NCBI GenBank assembly: GCA_024681795.1
Contig: JAILAD010000036.1
Coordinates: 1 to 64,000, forward strand
Length of the DNA: 64,000 bases
DNA from: Lachnospiraceae bacterium
Lineage (GTDB): Bacteria > Bacillota > Clostridia > Lachnospirales > Lachnospiraceae
Direction: 5' to 3'
Part shown: piece by piece, positions 34,895 through 44,154 of the stretch
How the letters are laid out: every line of letters begins with the position of its first letter
How positions within the stretch are numbered: the first letter of the stretch is position 1
Notes under the pieces: generated by a model
The model's database searches: none
Seen by the model: the letters and a program-made list of their open reading frames with translations, nothing else
Told to the model about the DNA's origin: nothing
Translations under genes and position numbers: made by a program

Positions 34895-36205
34895 ATGAAA
34901 ATTCTTCGACAGATTACAATTGCATTCGTGGTATTTATGCTGCTGATTCTGGCGGCCTTTTTCTATGTGAACGGTCATTTGAATTTTACCCAGAGGGATC
35001 TGATTTATTACAATGACCAGCTTCATAAAATTGAACGCGAAATTCAAAAAGGGGAAAAGGAGAGCGTAATCGAAAAACGATATCATTGTAACATTATTCT
35101 TTCCACCGATTTAGCGGACCCGGAGCTTGCGGAGCTTTACCGGAATTCCGCATTTATTCTGGATCTTGCTCCGGACGGGGAATATATCGGAAAAGTTGCC
35201 TGGACGGATCTTCTGGATCAGTATAATTCGGCAAAATTCGGATTTTTCTCATTGGCACTTGTTGCCTGGACCGTAATTTTTATCGGCGGAGTGTTGATGC
35301 TTATCTATTTTTACCGTTATCTGCTCAAACCGGTTGACGAACTGAAGGGCTTTTCCGAGGAAATCGCAAAAGGAAATCTGGAGGTTAAGCTTCCGATTCA
35401 CAAAAGGAATATTTTCGGGGAATTCGTGGAAGCCTTTGATTTGATGCGTGAACAGCTCATTGTGGCAAAAAACAGGGAGATAAAGGCGGAAAAGGCCAGG
35501 AAGGAACTGGTTTCCGAATTAAGCCACGATATCAAGACGCCGGTATCGGTAATTAAAGCAACCTGCGAGGTGATCGGAGTAAAAGTAAAGGATGAGGATA
35601 CCATCGGAAAAGTGGAAGTCATTTCGCAGAAAGCCGAGACAATCAGTCAGCTTGTCAGTCATATGATGCATGCAAACCTGGATGACCTGGAAGAAATCAC
35701 CGTGATACCGACCGAGGAAAACAGCCTGATTATTGCGGATTTCTTTAAGAATCTGAAGCAGTACGGAAATATCGTTATGGAAAATGAAATTCCCGGGTGT
35801 CTGGTTTATATGGACCGGTTAAGGTTAGAGCAGGCTATCGACAATGTAGTCGGGAATTCCTATAAATACGCGGGAACGGACATTCATGTAAGATTTGATT
35901 CCTTTCTGGTGGACATGCCGCCTGAGGGAATCGAAAACGGCGGAAAAACCGGAAATGCCGGATTGGCAAATCTGAAAAAGGCAGAGTTTTTGAGAATCCG
36001 GATTCGGGATGACGGTCCCGGTGTAAACGAGGATGAACTTCCGTTAATAGCGGAAAAATACTACCGCGGCAGTAACTCGGCGGGCAAGACGGGCTCGGGG
36101 CTGGGATTTTTCCTTGTAAAACATTATATGGAAAAAATGAAAGGCGGACTGGAATACTACAATAACAACGGTTTTGTGGCAGAACTCCTGCTTCGCAAGG
36201 TGTAG
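34895..36205 (+). CDS. membrane sensor histidine kinase
   Basis: 436 residues. Helix 1 (about 7-27), a short extracellular part of about 90 residues, helix 2 (about 117-140), HAMP, then HisKA with H211 (LSHDIKTP) and HATPase with N-box DNVVGNSYKYAG, DDGPGV and GSGLGFFLV. It should autophosphorylate and pass phosphate to the regulator encoded directly upstream. The small extracellular part gives no hint of the signal. The pair lies upstream of pckA but a separate promoter starts that gene. Confidence 0.9.
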   Translation: MKILRQITIAFVVFMLLILAAFFYVNGHLNFTQRDLIYYNDQLHKIEREIQKGEKESVIEKRYHCNIILSTDLADPELAELYRNSAFILDLAPDGEYIGKVAWTDLLDQYNSAKFGFFSLALVAWTVIFIGGVLMLIYFYRYLLKPVDELKGFSEEIAKGNLEVKLPIHKRNIFGEFVEAFDLMREQLIVAKNREIKAEKARKELVSELSHDIKTPVSVIKATCEVIGVKVKDEDTIGKVEVISQKAETISQLVSHMMHANLDDLEEITVIPTEENSLIIADFFKNLKQYGNIVMENEIPGCLVYMDRLRLEQAIDNVVGNSYKYAGTDIHVRFDSFLVDMPPEGIENGGKTGNAGLANLKKAEFLRIRIRDDGPGVNEDELPLIAEKYYRGSNSAGKTGSGLGFFLVKHYMEKMKGGLEYYNNNGFVAELLLRKV

Positions 36206-36257
36206 CGGAGGCTTATATTTTAATCAAAATTTAAGGCACTGCTTTCCAAAGAAATTA

Positions 36258-36287
36258 TTGACGAAAACCCCTGTTATTTTATATACT
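36258..36287 (+). promoter_or_regulatory. sigma-A promoter of pckA
   Basis: TTGACG (36258-36263), 18 bp, TATACT (36282-36287). It leaves a leader of about 95 bases before pckA, with no structure I can name. Confidence 0.65.
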
Positions 36288-36389
36288 AATGGGTGGTGTG
36301 GTTAGTGATTTGAAACCATTTTTGAAACACAATTCACCAAGTTAAGTTAACGGGGGAAACCCTGAATAAAATTATAAAGGAGAGACACT

Positions 36390-38003
36390 ATGGCAAACAT
36401 TGATTTAACAAAGTATGGCATTACCGGTACTACGGAAATCGTACACAATCCCTCTTTTGAGATGCTGTATGAAGAAGAAAAGAAACCGGAACTGACGGGC
36501 TATGAGGTAGGTGTTGATACCGAACTCGGCGCTGTAAACGTTATGACAGGTATTTATACCGGTCGTTCCCCGAAAGACAAATACATCGTTATGGATGAGA
36601 ATTCCAAGGATACCGTTTGGTGGACCACGGAAGGATACAAGAACGACAACCATCCCATGACACAGGAAACCTGGGAAGCTGTTAAGGATCTTGCAAAGAA
36701 GGAACTTTCCAACAAGAGACTTTTCGTTGTAGATGCATTCTGTGGCGCTAACAAAGACTCCCGTATGGCAGTTCGTTTCATCGTGGAAGTAGCATGGCAG
36801 GCACATTTCATTAAGAATATGTTCATCCAGCCTTCTGAGGAAGAACTTGCTAACTTCGAGCCGAACTTCGTAATCTACAATGCATCCAAGGCTAAAGTTG
36901 AGAATTTTGCAGAACTCGGTCTGAATTCCGAAACCTGCGTTGCATTCAATATTACTTCCCGCGAGCAGGTTATCATCAACACCTGGTACGGCGGTGAGAT
37001 GAAGAAAGGTATGTTCTCCATGATGAACTATTACCTTCCTCTTCAGGGCATGGCTTCCATGCACTGCTCCGCAAATACCGATATGGAAGGAAAGAATACC
37101 GCAATCTTCTTCGGACTTTCCGGAACCGGTAAGACTACCCTTTCCACCGATCCTAAGAGATTACTCATCGGTGATGATGAGCACGGCTGGGATGACAACG
37201 GTGTATTCAACTTCGAAGGCGGATGCTATGCTAAGGTTATCAACCTTGACAAAGATTCCGAGCCGGACATCTACAACGCAATTAAGAGAGATGCGCTTTT
37301 GGAGAACGTAACCGTTGATGCAAACGGAAAGATTGATTTCGCAGACAAGTCCGTTACCGAGAATACCCGTGTTTCCTATCCGATCGAGCATATCGAGAAT
37401 ATCGTTAAGAAAGTAAACGGAATTTCCGCAGGTCCTGACGCAAAGAACGTAATCTTCTTATCTGCAGATGCATTCGGCGTACTTCCTCCGGTTTCCATTT
37501 TAACTCCGGAACAGACCCAGTATTACTTCTTATCCGGATTTACCGCAAAGCTTGCAGGTACCGAGCGCGGAATTACCGAGCCGACTCCTACCTTCTCCGC
37601 TTGCTTCGGACAGGCATTCTTAGAGCTTCATCCTACCAAGTACGGTGAAGAACTTGTTAAGAAGATGCAGAAGAGCGGTGCAAAGGCTTACCTTGTTAAC
37701 ACCGGATGGAACGGAACCGGAAAGAGAATCTCCATCAAAGATACCCGTGGTATCATCGATGCAATCCTTAACGGCGACGTTAACAACGCTCCTACCAAGA
37801 AGATTCCGATCTTCGATTTCGAAGTTCCGACCGAACTTCCCGGTGTAGATCCCGCTATTCTGGATCCTCGCGATACTTATGCAGATGCTTCCGAGTGGGA
37901 TGCTAAAGCAAAAGATCTTGCTGAAAGATTCATCAAGAACTTCAAGAAGTATGAGACCAATGATGCAGGTAAGGCACTTGTTGCAGCAGGCCCTCAGATT
38001 TAA
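36390..38003 (+). CDS. pckA: phosphoenolpyruvate carboxykinase (ATP)
   Basis: 537 residues, the normal length for the ATP-dependent enzyme, which interconverts oxaloacetate + ATP and PEP + CO2 + ADP. Signatures: [10 protein letters not shown], the P-loop [11 protein letters not shown] (near residue 245), [11 protein letters not shown] and the Mg/Mn site. In succinate-forming anaerobes it works in the carboxylating direction, yielding oxaloacetate, which fits the fumarate reductase operon upstream. Codon choice is strongly biased towards a few codons, indicating high expression. AAAGGAGAG precedes the start; a terminator follows. Confidence 0.96.
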   Translation: MANIDLTKYGITGTTEIVHNPSFEMLYEEEKKPELTGYEVGVDTELGAVNVMTGIYTGRSPKDKYIVMDENSKDTVWWTTEGYKNDNHPMTQETWEAVKDLAKKELSNKRLFVVDAFCGANKDSRMAVRFIVEVAWQAHFIKNMFIQPSEEELANFEPNFVIYNASKAKVENFAELGLNSETCVAFNITSREQVIINTWYGGEMKKGMFSMMNYYLPLQGMASMHCSANTDMEGKNTAIFFGLSGTGKTTLSTDPKRLLIGDDEHGWDDNGVFNFEGGCYAKVINLDKDSEPDIYNAIKRDALLENVTVDANGKIDFADKSVTENTRVSYPIEHIENIVKKVNGISAGPDAKNVIFLSADAFGVLPPVSILTPEQTQYYFLSGFTAKLAGTERGITEPTPTFSACFGQAFLELHPTKYGEELVKKMQKSGAKAYLVNTGWNGTGKRISIKDTRGIIDAILNGDVNNAPTKKIPIFDFEVPTELPGVDPAILDPRDTYADASEWDAKAKDLAERFIKNFKKYETNDAGKALVAAGPQI

Positions 38004-38030
38004 TTCATAGTTTGATTTAAGAATTTATGA

Positions 38031-38068
38031 AAACCTCCGTCCGGGGATATCCGGACGGAGGTTTTTTT
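38031..38068 (+). terminator. intrinsic terminator of pckA
   Basis: AAACCTCCGTCCGG (38031-38044) pairs perfectly with CCGGACGGAGGTTT (38051-38064) and is followed by T residues. Confidence 0.9.
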
Positions 38069-38095
38069 GGACCACGAACCCCGTCCCCCTGGTCC
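38069..38095. repeat. GGACCA...TGGTCC inverted repeat rich in C
   Basis: GGACCA (38069-38074) and TGGTCC (38090-38095) enclose CCCCGTCCCC-rich sequence, immediately after the pckA terminator. The composition resembles the 27565-27628 repeat (GTCCCC units). It may be a small dispersed palindromic element. Confidence 0.35.
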
Positions 38096-38118
38096 ATCAC
38101 AGTTTTTTCATAGTTTTA

Positions 38119-38150
38119 CGGTAGAAGAAACTACCGGATTTTGTTATAAT
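38119..38150 (+). promoter_or_regulatory. extended -10 promoter of trxB
   Basis: TATAAT (38145-38150) preceded by TG (extended -10); the -35 region is weak. The spacer region holds the hairpin CGGTAG-AAGAAA-CTACCG (38119-38136), which may be an operator. Confidence 0.45.
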
Positions 38151-38237
38151 TAATACGTTCCGTGAGAATACGAAACAACATTTGCGAACGAAAAAAATAT
38201 CATTTGGAAAAACCATTAAAGAACGGAGAGAAAAGCC

Positions 38238-39167
38238 ATGAATCAATATGATTTAATTATTATAGGATCGGGCCCTGCAGGTTTATCAGCGGCAATTTAT
38301 GCTACGAGAGCGGGTTTAAATGGCATTGTATTGGAAAAAGCCGGAGTCAGCGGCGGACAGGTACTGACCACCTATGAAGTGGATAATTATCCCGCACTTC
38401 CCGGAATCAACGGATTCGATCTCGGTATGAAGATGAGAGAACATGCGGACAAACTTGGCGCCAAATTTCAGGATGCATCCGTTACGGGACTGAAAATTGC
38501 AGAAAATCCGGACAGCCCTGATGCATATCATACAGTGGTATGCGACGGTGAGGAGTATCAGGCAAAGGGCGTAATTATTGCAACAGGTGCACATCACGCA
38601 CTTCTCGGGGCACCCGGAGAATCGCAGTTCCAGGGCATGGGCGTATCTTATTGTGCAACCTGCGACGGAGCGTTCTTCCGGAAAAGGGATGTTGCCGTAG
38701 TCGGCGGCGGAGATGTGGCGCTTGAGGATGCCATTTTCCTGGCCCGCGTCTGCAACAAGGTATATCTGATTCACAGAAGAAACGAGTTCAGGGCAAACAA
38801 GGCGCTGCAGGAAGCACTGAAAACATATGAAAACATTGAATATGTTCTCGATTCCACCGTGGAGGAACTGAAAGGTACGCAGTCCCTTGAGACAATCGTG
38901 GTAAAGAATAAGAATTCCGGAGAGCTAAGGGAAATTCAGGCAGCAGGCATTTTCATCGCAGTCGGTATTGTTCCCGATTCGGGTATTGCCGAAGGTGTTG
39001 TGGAAATGAATGAAAAAGGTTATATTATAGCCGGCGAGGACGGAAGAACCAATGTGAAGCGGATTTACGCCGCCGGAGACGTTCGTTCCAAGCAGCTTCG
39101 CCAGGTTGTAACGGCTGTTGCGGACGGCGCAAATGCCGTTACCTCCTTCCAGGAAGACAATCTGTAA
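38238..39167 (+). CDS. trxB: thioredoxin-disulfide reductase
   Basis: 309 residues. FAD site GSGPAGLSAA (10-19), redox-active C139-A-T-C142, NADPH site GGGDVALEDA with HRRNEFRA for the phosphate, and the C-terminal GDVRSKQLRQVVTAVADG. It reduces thioredoxin with NADPH and FAD. In the NADPH motif Val160 replaces the more usual Ser; the HRR motif argues that NADPH is still used. GGAGAG precedes the start; a large hairpin terminator follows. No thioredoxin gene is adjacent. Confidence 0.93.
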   Translation: MNQYDLIIIGSGPAGLSAAIYATRAGLNGIVLEKAGVSGGQVLTTYEVDNYPALPGINGFDLGMKMREHADKLGAKFQDASVTGLKIAENPDSPDAYHTVVCDGEEYQAKGVIIATGAHHALLGAPGESQFQGMGVSYCATCDGAFFRKRDVAVVGGGDVALEDAIFLARVCNKVYLIHRRNEFRANKALQEALKTYENIEYVLDSTVEELKGTQSLETIVVKNKNSGELREIQAAGIFIAVGIVPDSGIAEGVVEMNEKGYIIAGEDGRTNVKRIYAAGDVRSKQLRQVVTAVADGANAVTSFQEDNL

Positions 39168-39248
39168 AAAACGGCATATAACAATTTGTAAAATGTAATC
39201 CGTAACATATCTCATAATTGTTACAAAATAAAGCAAAGATTAAACAGG

Positions 39249-39290
39249 ACACGCAATTTTGACAAAAATGTCACAAATTGCGTGTTTTTT
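39249..39290 (+). terminator. two-part hairpin terminator of trxB
   Basis: ACACGCAATTT (39249-39259) pairs with AAATTGCGTGT (39275-39285), and inside it TGACA-AAAA-TGTCA forms a second stem; a T-run follows at 39285-39290. Confidence 0.85.
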
Positions 39291-39324
39291 CATGTTTTTT
39301 TACGTTTTTTCATGTGTGTTAAGG

Positions 39325-39352
39325 TTGACAAAAGCGACGGAAATATGATAAA
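39325..39352 (+). promoter_or_regulatory. candidate promoter of the NlpC/P60 gene
   Basis: TTGACA (39325-39330), 16 bp, GATAAA (39347-39352). About 97 bp of AT-rich leader follow, containing repeated AATGACG motifs (39381-39401). Confidence 0.45.
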
Positions 39353-39449
39353 TTTAACAGGGATGTAACAAATTTGTAATAAATGACGCAATAATGACGT
39401 ATTTAATTATTTAATCAGGTTGACTTTATTAAGGATTTGACGTTTCGAT

Positions 39450-40784
39450 ATGTTTCGTAAAAGAATTTTAGCAGTTTTATCTATATTGGCAGTAATCGCA
39501 AGTATTCTTGTATTCACTCTTTCTTCCAGAGCGGAAGAAAATCTGATCCCCGATGATTTGATAACAGAATCCAGGGAAGCGGAAGCGGCCGGAGAAGAAA
39601 TTAAATTCCCGGTTGCCGGTGTTTCTGCGGCGTTAAAAGAAGGTTCCGATTATGAAACCGTAAAAAGTGCGGCGGACGAACTGGCGGTTCAGACCGGCAG
39701 TGTGAAATTGGAAGATCTTACGGTAAAGGTCAGCAGCAGCCTGAAAGAGGCGGAAGCGGAAGAAGCGGCCAAAGAGGAATTAACGGAAGAAGAGAATACC
39801 GTGGATTCCGAAGAGGCTTTGGATGAGGAAGAGACTGAAAGCGAAGAAGAGTCTGTAAAGCAGGAAGAAGTGAATTATGATGCAATCTGCCTGGCAGGCG
39901 ACTATATTCACTTAAGAAAAGAAGCTTCCGAATTCAGCGAAACGACCGGTGTTTTCTATCATGATGCCGTAGCGGAAGTAATCGGCGAAGAGAACGATTG
40001 GTATCAGGTGAAATCCGGAAACGTAACCGGATATATCAGAAAAAGCCTCCTTGCAACCGGTGAGGAAGCACAGGAAAAAATAGAAGACGCGAAGATTACG
40101 ACTGCAACGGTGGAAAAAGAAAATTTAATTGTCCGTATGGCGCCGAATAAAAGTGCAACCGGAGTAGAGATTGTGCCGGAAAACGAAGAATTAAACGTTC
40201 TCGGAATCGTGAATGACTGGGTGGCTGTAGAGACCGAAGAAGGTACGGGTTATATTTACAAGCCCTATACAAATGTAAAAACCCAGTATATCACCGCTCT
40301 TACCGCGGATGAAGTTACCGCTCAGGAAAAAGAAGCAATCCGCAATGCCATGGAAGAAAGAGCACTGCAGTGTATCGCATACAATGCGGCAAACGGACAG
40401 CCGAGCAGTTTTACCTCCAGAGAGGACAGCAATGAGAAGGGCCGTGAGGTTGCGGAATTTGCCCTTCAGTTCGTCGGAAATCCCTATGTATGGGGCGGAG
40501 TAAGCTTAACGGACGGATGTGACTGTTCCGGTTTCGTAATGAGCGTTTATAAGGAATTCGGATTCAATTTAACCCATTCTACCGAAATCGACCAGACGGA
40601 AGGTATGGCAGTTGAGACGATTGAAGGAGCAGAGGCGGGAGATATCATCTGCTATCAGGGACATGTGGCAATTTACATCGGAGACGGCATGATTGTACAT
40701 GCAGCCGGTGAAGCGAAAGGAATTATTATTACTCCGGCCTGCTATGACAATATTATTACGGTCAGAAGAATGTTTGCGGAGTGA
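39450..40784 (+). CDS. secreted SH3-domain NlpC/P60 peptidoglycan endopeptidase
   Basis: 444 residues. Signal peptide (1-29, ending SSRA), a Glu/Ala-rich acidic stretch (about 95-145), two bacterial SH3 domains (about 145-205 and 210-280: YIHLRKEA; LIVRMAPNKSATG), and a C-terminal NlpC/P60 domain with C359 (CDCSGF) and H405 (GHVAIYIG). It should cut peptide stems of peptidoglycan (gamma-D-Glu-diamino acid bond) outside the cell. A terminator at 40839 ends the gene. Length and layout are typical. Confidence 0.92.
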   Translation: MFRKRILAVLSILAVIASILVFTLSSRAEENLIPDDLITESREAEAAGEEIKFPVAGVSAALKEGSDYETVKSAADELAVQTGSVKLEDLTVKVSSSLKEAEAEEAAKEELTEEENTVDSEEALDEEETESEEESVKQEEVNYDAICLAGDYIHLRKEASEFSETTGVFYHDAVAEVIGEENDWYQVKSGNVTGYIRKSLLATGEEAQEKIEDAKITTATVEKENLIVRMAPNKSATGVEIVPENEELNVLGIVNDWVAVETEEGTGYIYKPYTNVKTQYITALTADEVTAQEKEAIRNAMEERALQCIAYNAANGQPSSFTSREDSNEKGREVAEFALQFVGNPYVWGGVSLTDGCDCSGFVMSVYKEFGFNLTHSTEIDQTEGMAVETIEGAEAGDIICYQGHVAIYIGDGMIVHAAGEAKGIIITPACYDNIITVRRMFAE

Positions 40785-40838
40785 TTTACCGGAGCAGACA
40801 ACAAAAGTTGACCAAAGCGGATTTATCAAGAATTTTAC

Positions 40839-40868
40839 GGGCATCGTTTTCGAAACGATGCCCTTTTT
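40839..40868 (+). terminator. intrinsic terminator of the NlpC/P60 gene
   Basis: GGGCATCGTTT (40839-40849) pairs with AAACGATGCCC (40853-40863), followed by five T residues. Confidence 0.9.
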
Positions 40869-41035
40869 CAGTTCCGGACGGAATTTCCTGAAAGGGGCAG
40901 AACAGGAGGGTTTATTACATAAAATGTGTCTTTTTGGTGAATTTGCACAAAAGCGTGTAAATCAAGGGGAAAAACGGATTTTCTGAAAAAAGATTTCCAC
41001 CGTCAAAATCACGTAAAACAGACTTATAAACGAAG

Positions 41036-41053
41036 TTATCCACATTATCCACA
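41036..41053 (+). promoter_or_regulatory. two abutting consensus DnaA boxes
   Basis: TTATCCACA occurs at 41036-41044 and again at 41045-41053 without any spacing, both perfect matches to the DnaA-box consensus. A weaker inverted relative (TTGTGGAAAA) lies at 41170-41179. They sit in the 520-bp gap upstream of hpf; the remaining gap (40870-41212) holds only AT-rich sequence and a 14-bp palindrome. Confidence 0.6.
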
Positions 41054-41183
41054 TAAAAATGAATGGTTTGGTCAAATAATTATGGTAACTGAAGGAACGT
41101 TTGTTTTGTGAAGAACGTAGAAAACGCATAAATACTGAATTTTTCGTTGACTTTCAAATTATCTAAAGGTTGTGGAAAAATAA

Positions 41184-41197
41184 TCAGAATATTCTGA
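41184..41197. promoter_or_regulatory. 14-bp perfect palindrome upstream of the hpf promoter
   Basis: TCAGAATATTCTGA is its own reverse complement and ends 16 bp before the -35 element of the hpf promoter. It is a candidate operator; the regulator is unknown. Confidence 0.4.
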
Positions 41198-41212
41198 CAA
41201 TTTGAGAAGCAG

Positions 41213-41241
41213 TTGCCAAAAAGGGCGAAAAATGATATACT
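41213..41241 (+). promoter_or_regulatory. sigma-A promoter of hpf
   Basis: TTGCCA (41213-41218), 17 bp, TATACT (41236-41241); the gene starts 67 bp later. Confidence 0.65.
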
Positions 41242-41307
41242 TTCCATATCGAAGCGAGGGGCTACAAACGCTTTGATATACGACATTCCAATGAAAGGGT
41301 GAGCAGT

Positions 41308-41835
41308 ATGAAATTTATTATTGTGGGGAAAAACATTGAGGTAACACCGGGACTGAAATCAGCAGTTGAGGACAAGCTCGGAAAGTTGGAGAAGTATTTC
41401 AGCGAAGACACGGAGGTACATGTTACATTAAGCGTTGAAAAAGAAAGCCAGAAGATTGAAGTAACGATTCCCGTTAAGGGCAATATCATTCGTTCCGAAC
41501 AGGCCAGCAACGATATGTACGTATCGATTGATCTGGTAGAGGAAATCATCGAAAGACAGCTTAAAAAGTATAAGAACAAACTGACCAATCATAAGTCCAA
41601 TGTTTCTTATTTCAAACAGGAGTACATTGAGAAGGATTTCCTGGATGAGGACGAGATTAAGATTATCCGTACCAAGAAATTCGACATCAAGCCGATGTAT
41701 CCGGAAGATGCATGTGTACAGATGGAACTTTTGGGACATAATTTCTTTGTATTCAACAATGCAGAGACCGAGACCATCTGTGTGGTTTATAAGAGAAAGG
41801 GCAATACCTACGGTCTGATTGAACCGGAAAACTGA
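41308..41835 (+). CDS. hpf: ribosome hibernation promoting factor, long form
   Basis: 175 residues. The N-terminal domain (1-100; MKFIIVGKNIEVTPGLK) binds in the decoding region of the 30S subunit; the C-terminal domain (about 115-175: IIRTKKFDIKPMYPEDACVQMELLGH) dimerises 70S ribosomes into 100S particles, as in Firmicutes long HPF. ATG 41308 is preferred over GTG 41299 because of the position of AAAGGG. In many Firmicutes this gene lies directly before secA-prfB; here those genes are 12 kb downstream. Confidence 0.93.
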   Translation: MKFIIVGKNIEVTPGLKSAVEDKLGKLEKYFSEDTEVHVTLSVEKESQKIEVTIPVKGNIIRSEQASNDMYVSIDLVEEIIERQLKKYKNKLTNHKSNVSYFKQEYIEKDFLDEDEIKIIRTKKFDIKPMYPEDACVQMELLGHNFFVFNNAETETICVVYKRKGNTYGLIEPEN

Positions 41836-41883
41836 TATACGTCAAAATACGACGTAATACGACGCTATACGGCGAAATACGAC
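41831..41883. repeat. 10-bp tandem repeat after hpf
   Basis: The motif (GACG)NNATAC occurs five times at an exact 10-bp period (41831-41880) and is followed by a sixth GAC. It begins at the hpf stop codon. The period equals about one helical turn. Confidence 0.7.
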
Positions 41884-41930
41884 AAGTAAACAGAATGACT
41901 TAAAAACAGAATATTGAATACAAAATTAAA

Positions 41931-41959
41931 ACCCTGCCGGGTTTCCCGGCAGGGTTTTT
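41931..41959. terminator. bidirectional intrinsic terminator
   Basis: ACCCTGCCGGG (41931-41941), loop TTT, CCCGGCAGGGT (41945-41955), flanked by A residues on the left and T residues on the right. It can stop both hpf transcription and the minus-strand trio. Confidence 0.9.
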
Positions 41960-41980
41960 GCTTTAGCCTTGTTGAAGCGT

Positions 41981-42808
41981 TTATTTGACCTCAGAGACGT
42001 CTGAAAAGCTCCAGGCATAAATATTAATGACTTCCACGTCAGAACCGCAATACGGGCATTTCTTGTCGCCCAGGCCTTTAATCGGTGCACCGCAGTGCGG
42101 GCATACCGAGGAGAGCGCCATATCGGAGAATTTGTCCACCATATCCCGATCCTGGATATAAACAACCTTTACTTCATATTTCGCCTGTTTCATGAGATCC
42201 GTACGGCCGGTTTTGATTTTTTCGCCTTCCGTTATATAGTGCAGATACTGTACGGATACCTGATAGGTAACGGTGCATTTGCCGTCCGTTTTCTCATATT
42301 TGTTCAATGCGCATTTATGGGCTTTGATGCGCTCAAAATGCTCTACATATCCCTTGTCTTTGTTGATTTTGACCAACATGGTTAATTTATTTTTCAATTC
42401 CTCGTTTCCTTCGGTAAGGTGGGAAGGATCCGATTCGTCGATGGAAAAGAGATAGGAAGTAAGAACATTCTTTGCCCGTTCTGCCATTTCCTCGTTATTG
42501 AACTCCGGAAAGTCGGCGGCTATTTTGGGAAGCAGAAGAGACGACATATCGGCAACGTTTTTCGGACTTACGGACTGCTCGAATGTCGTTCTTCGTATTC
42601 CTTCGGCAATGTCGGAAGTACCGGTGGTGACCTGTGAAATCGTTTTCGCAGTTCTCACCACGTCGTTGACTGAGTTGGTCACAGACTTGATATTCCTTGT
42701 TGCCTGGTTCACTTTTTTTACAATTGTAGAAATAACCACTGCCGCAATGATTATTATAATCAATAGGATAATCAGAAAAAGGATTACTCCTGCTGAAATG
42801 ATACCCAT
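41981..42808 (-). CDS. membrane protein with C-terminal zinc ribbon (YdjH-like position)
   Basis: 275 residues: an N-terminal membrane helix (LFLIILLIIIIIAAVVISTI), a Ser/Thr/Val-rich coiled segment, a soluble domain (about 85-240) that recalls Tim44-like lipid-binding domains, and a zinc ribbon CPHCGAPIKGLGDKKCPYCG near the C-terminus. It is the last gene of a minus-strand trio with an SPFH protein and another zinc-ribbon membrane protein. The trio resembles Bacillus ydjGHI in content. Function is probably in membrane stress or organisation. The domain assignment is tentative. Confidence 0.65.
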   Translation of the reverse strand: MGIISAGVILFLIILLIIIIIAAVVISTIVKKVNQATRNIKSVTNSVNDVVRTAKTISQVTTGTSDIAEGIRRTTFEQSVSPKNVADMSSLLLPKIAADFPEFNNEEMAERAKNVLTSYLFSIDESDPSHLTEGNEELKNKLTMLVKINKDKGYVEHFERIKAHKCALNKYEKTDGKCTVTYQVSVQYLHYITEGEKIKTGRTDLMKQAKYEVKVVYIQDRDMVDKFSDMALSSVCPHCGAPIKGLGDKKCPYCGSDVEVINIYAWSFSDVSEVK

Positions 42809-42843
42809 ATGTAAAATACTCCTTTTAAATCGTTACAAGCTGT

Positions 42844-44046
42844 TTAGAATAAAGGCATTCCGCTGATAAATCCGGAACCGTTGCCGCCAAGGAGACCTGC
42901 GCAGGCGCAAATCAGGATGAGAGCAAAGATAATGATGCCGACAACAAGAATAACTTTTCCGACGGAAACAGGTGTCTTGCCGTATACCTTTCCGGTCTGG
43001 CCGTTTACCATGAACTGGTAAACCTTACCCTTATATTGGAATGAGGATACCCAGATCGGCAGCATCAGGTATTTATACGTAATTTTGTTGAAGGTGCTCT
43101 TAACCTTTAAGTCCGTTACATGGTCTGCATTGTGTTCACGCATGATTTTACCGGAAACACCGTTATTGATTTTCTGAATAATGGATTTTTTAGCGGTTTC
43201 CCAGCCGTCCTTTAAGCCGAGGGTGTAACGTTCAGCAGCAAAGCCGGCCACATATTCGGGTTTGTATGCTTTATTGTCGGCAGTATCGAAAGGTGCCAGT
43301 CCGTTGATGATGGAAGAGTTGTGGCGGTTGGTTGCAAGAACCAGTTCGTCGTCAAAGTCTTCGCGGTAAATACCGGAAGTGTGGTACCAGTCCGTTACGG
43401 TTTCGGATACGGTATTGCCGTTGGAATCTTTTCTCTTTACGGTACGGTCTTTGCCGTATTTTCCCTTGTAGGAGGATACCGTAGAGGTATCAAATGTCCA
43501 GTAGGGAAGATAAATTCCGGTAAATGCTTCCGGTCTTGCGGATTCTTTGGCAAGTTTCGGGCAGAAGAATTTCTTTCCGATCCACTGCTTGAAATTCGCA
43601 CCTGCCGTTTCGTTGGTAATTTTAAACGGAACCACGCCGCCGGGAGCCAGTGTTTTCTCACCCTGGGCTTCCATTACCTGGTTGGAACCGCAGTAAGGGC
43701 ATTCGCTGGATACCGCAAGGGCATCATAGATGGTTTCCGCACCGCAGCTTTTGCAGACAACGGCTTTTTTCTCCGTACCCCAGTTGCAGTTGGTTTCCTT
43801 GTTTTCTGCGCTTAAGAAATCAAGTTCCACTGCGCTTGCGGGAGCATTCTCGGTCTGGGGAATCACTTCCAGATAATCACAGTAGGGGCAGTGCAGCTTG
43901 CCGGACTCCGGATCGAAGTCCATGGTACCGCCGCAGTTCGGACACTTCCGGTCGGTTTCCGATAAAGTTTCACTGCCGGCAATGTTAACACCGTTTTCGT
44001 CGGTACGGGTTCCGTCTTCCTTTACGATGATATTTTCATCAGCCAT
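42844..44046 (-). CDS. zinc-ribbon membrane protein (YdjG-like)
   Basis: 400 residues. Two zinc ribbons lie in the N-terminal third (CPNCGG...CPYCD near 35-56, and CKSCGAE...CPYCGS near 97-121), followed by a soluble beta-rich domain (TGIYLPYWTFD; YKYLMLPIWVSS) and a C-terminal membrane helix (VILVVGIIIFALILICACAG). The layout matches TFIIB-type zinc-ribbon proteins such as Bacillus YdjG, encoded near SPFH proteins. GGAGAA precedes the start on the minus strand. It lies 108 bp after the SPFH gene and 35 bp before the last gene of the trio. Confidence 0.72.
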   Translation of the reverse strand: MADENIIVKEDGTRTDENGVNIAGSETLSETDRKCPNCGGTMDFDPESGKLHCPYCDYLEVIPQTENAPASAVELDFLSAENKETNCNWGTEKKAVVCKSCGAETIYDALAVSSECPYCGSNQVMEAQGEKTLAPGGVVPFKITNETAGANFKQWIGKKFFCPKLAKESARPEAFTGIYLPYWTFDTSTVSSYKGKYGKDRTVKRKDSNGNTVSETVTDWYHTSGIYREDFDDELVLATNRHNSSIINGLAPFDTADNKAYKPEYVAGFAAERYTLGLKDGWETAKKSIIQKINNGVSGKIMREHNADHVTDLKVKSTFNKITYKYLMLPIWVSSFQYKGKVYQFMVNGQTGKVYGKTPVSVGKVILVVGIIIFALILICACAGLLGGNGSGFISGMPLF

Positions 44047-44154
44047 TTTTTTCTCCTTTTATGCAAAATAACAGCCCGACAATATCCTGCCGGGCTGTCA
44101 GTATTTTTACTTTGTTCGCGAAGCCCGCTTTTAAGTTACTTCGTGAAAGTGTTT

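Noticed and set aside
41036..41053. DnaA boxes as a chromosomal replication origin
   Set aside because: Only two boxes, no dnaA, dnaN or rpmH nearby and no AT-rich unwinding repeat array; oriC is not supported.
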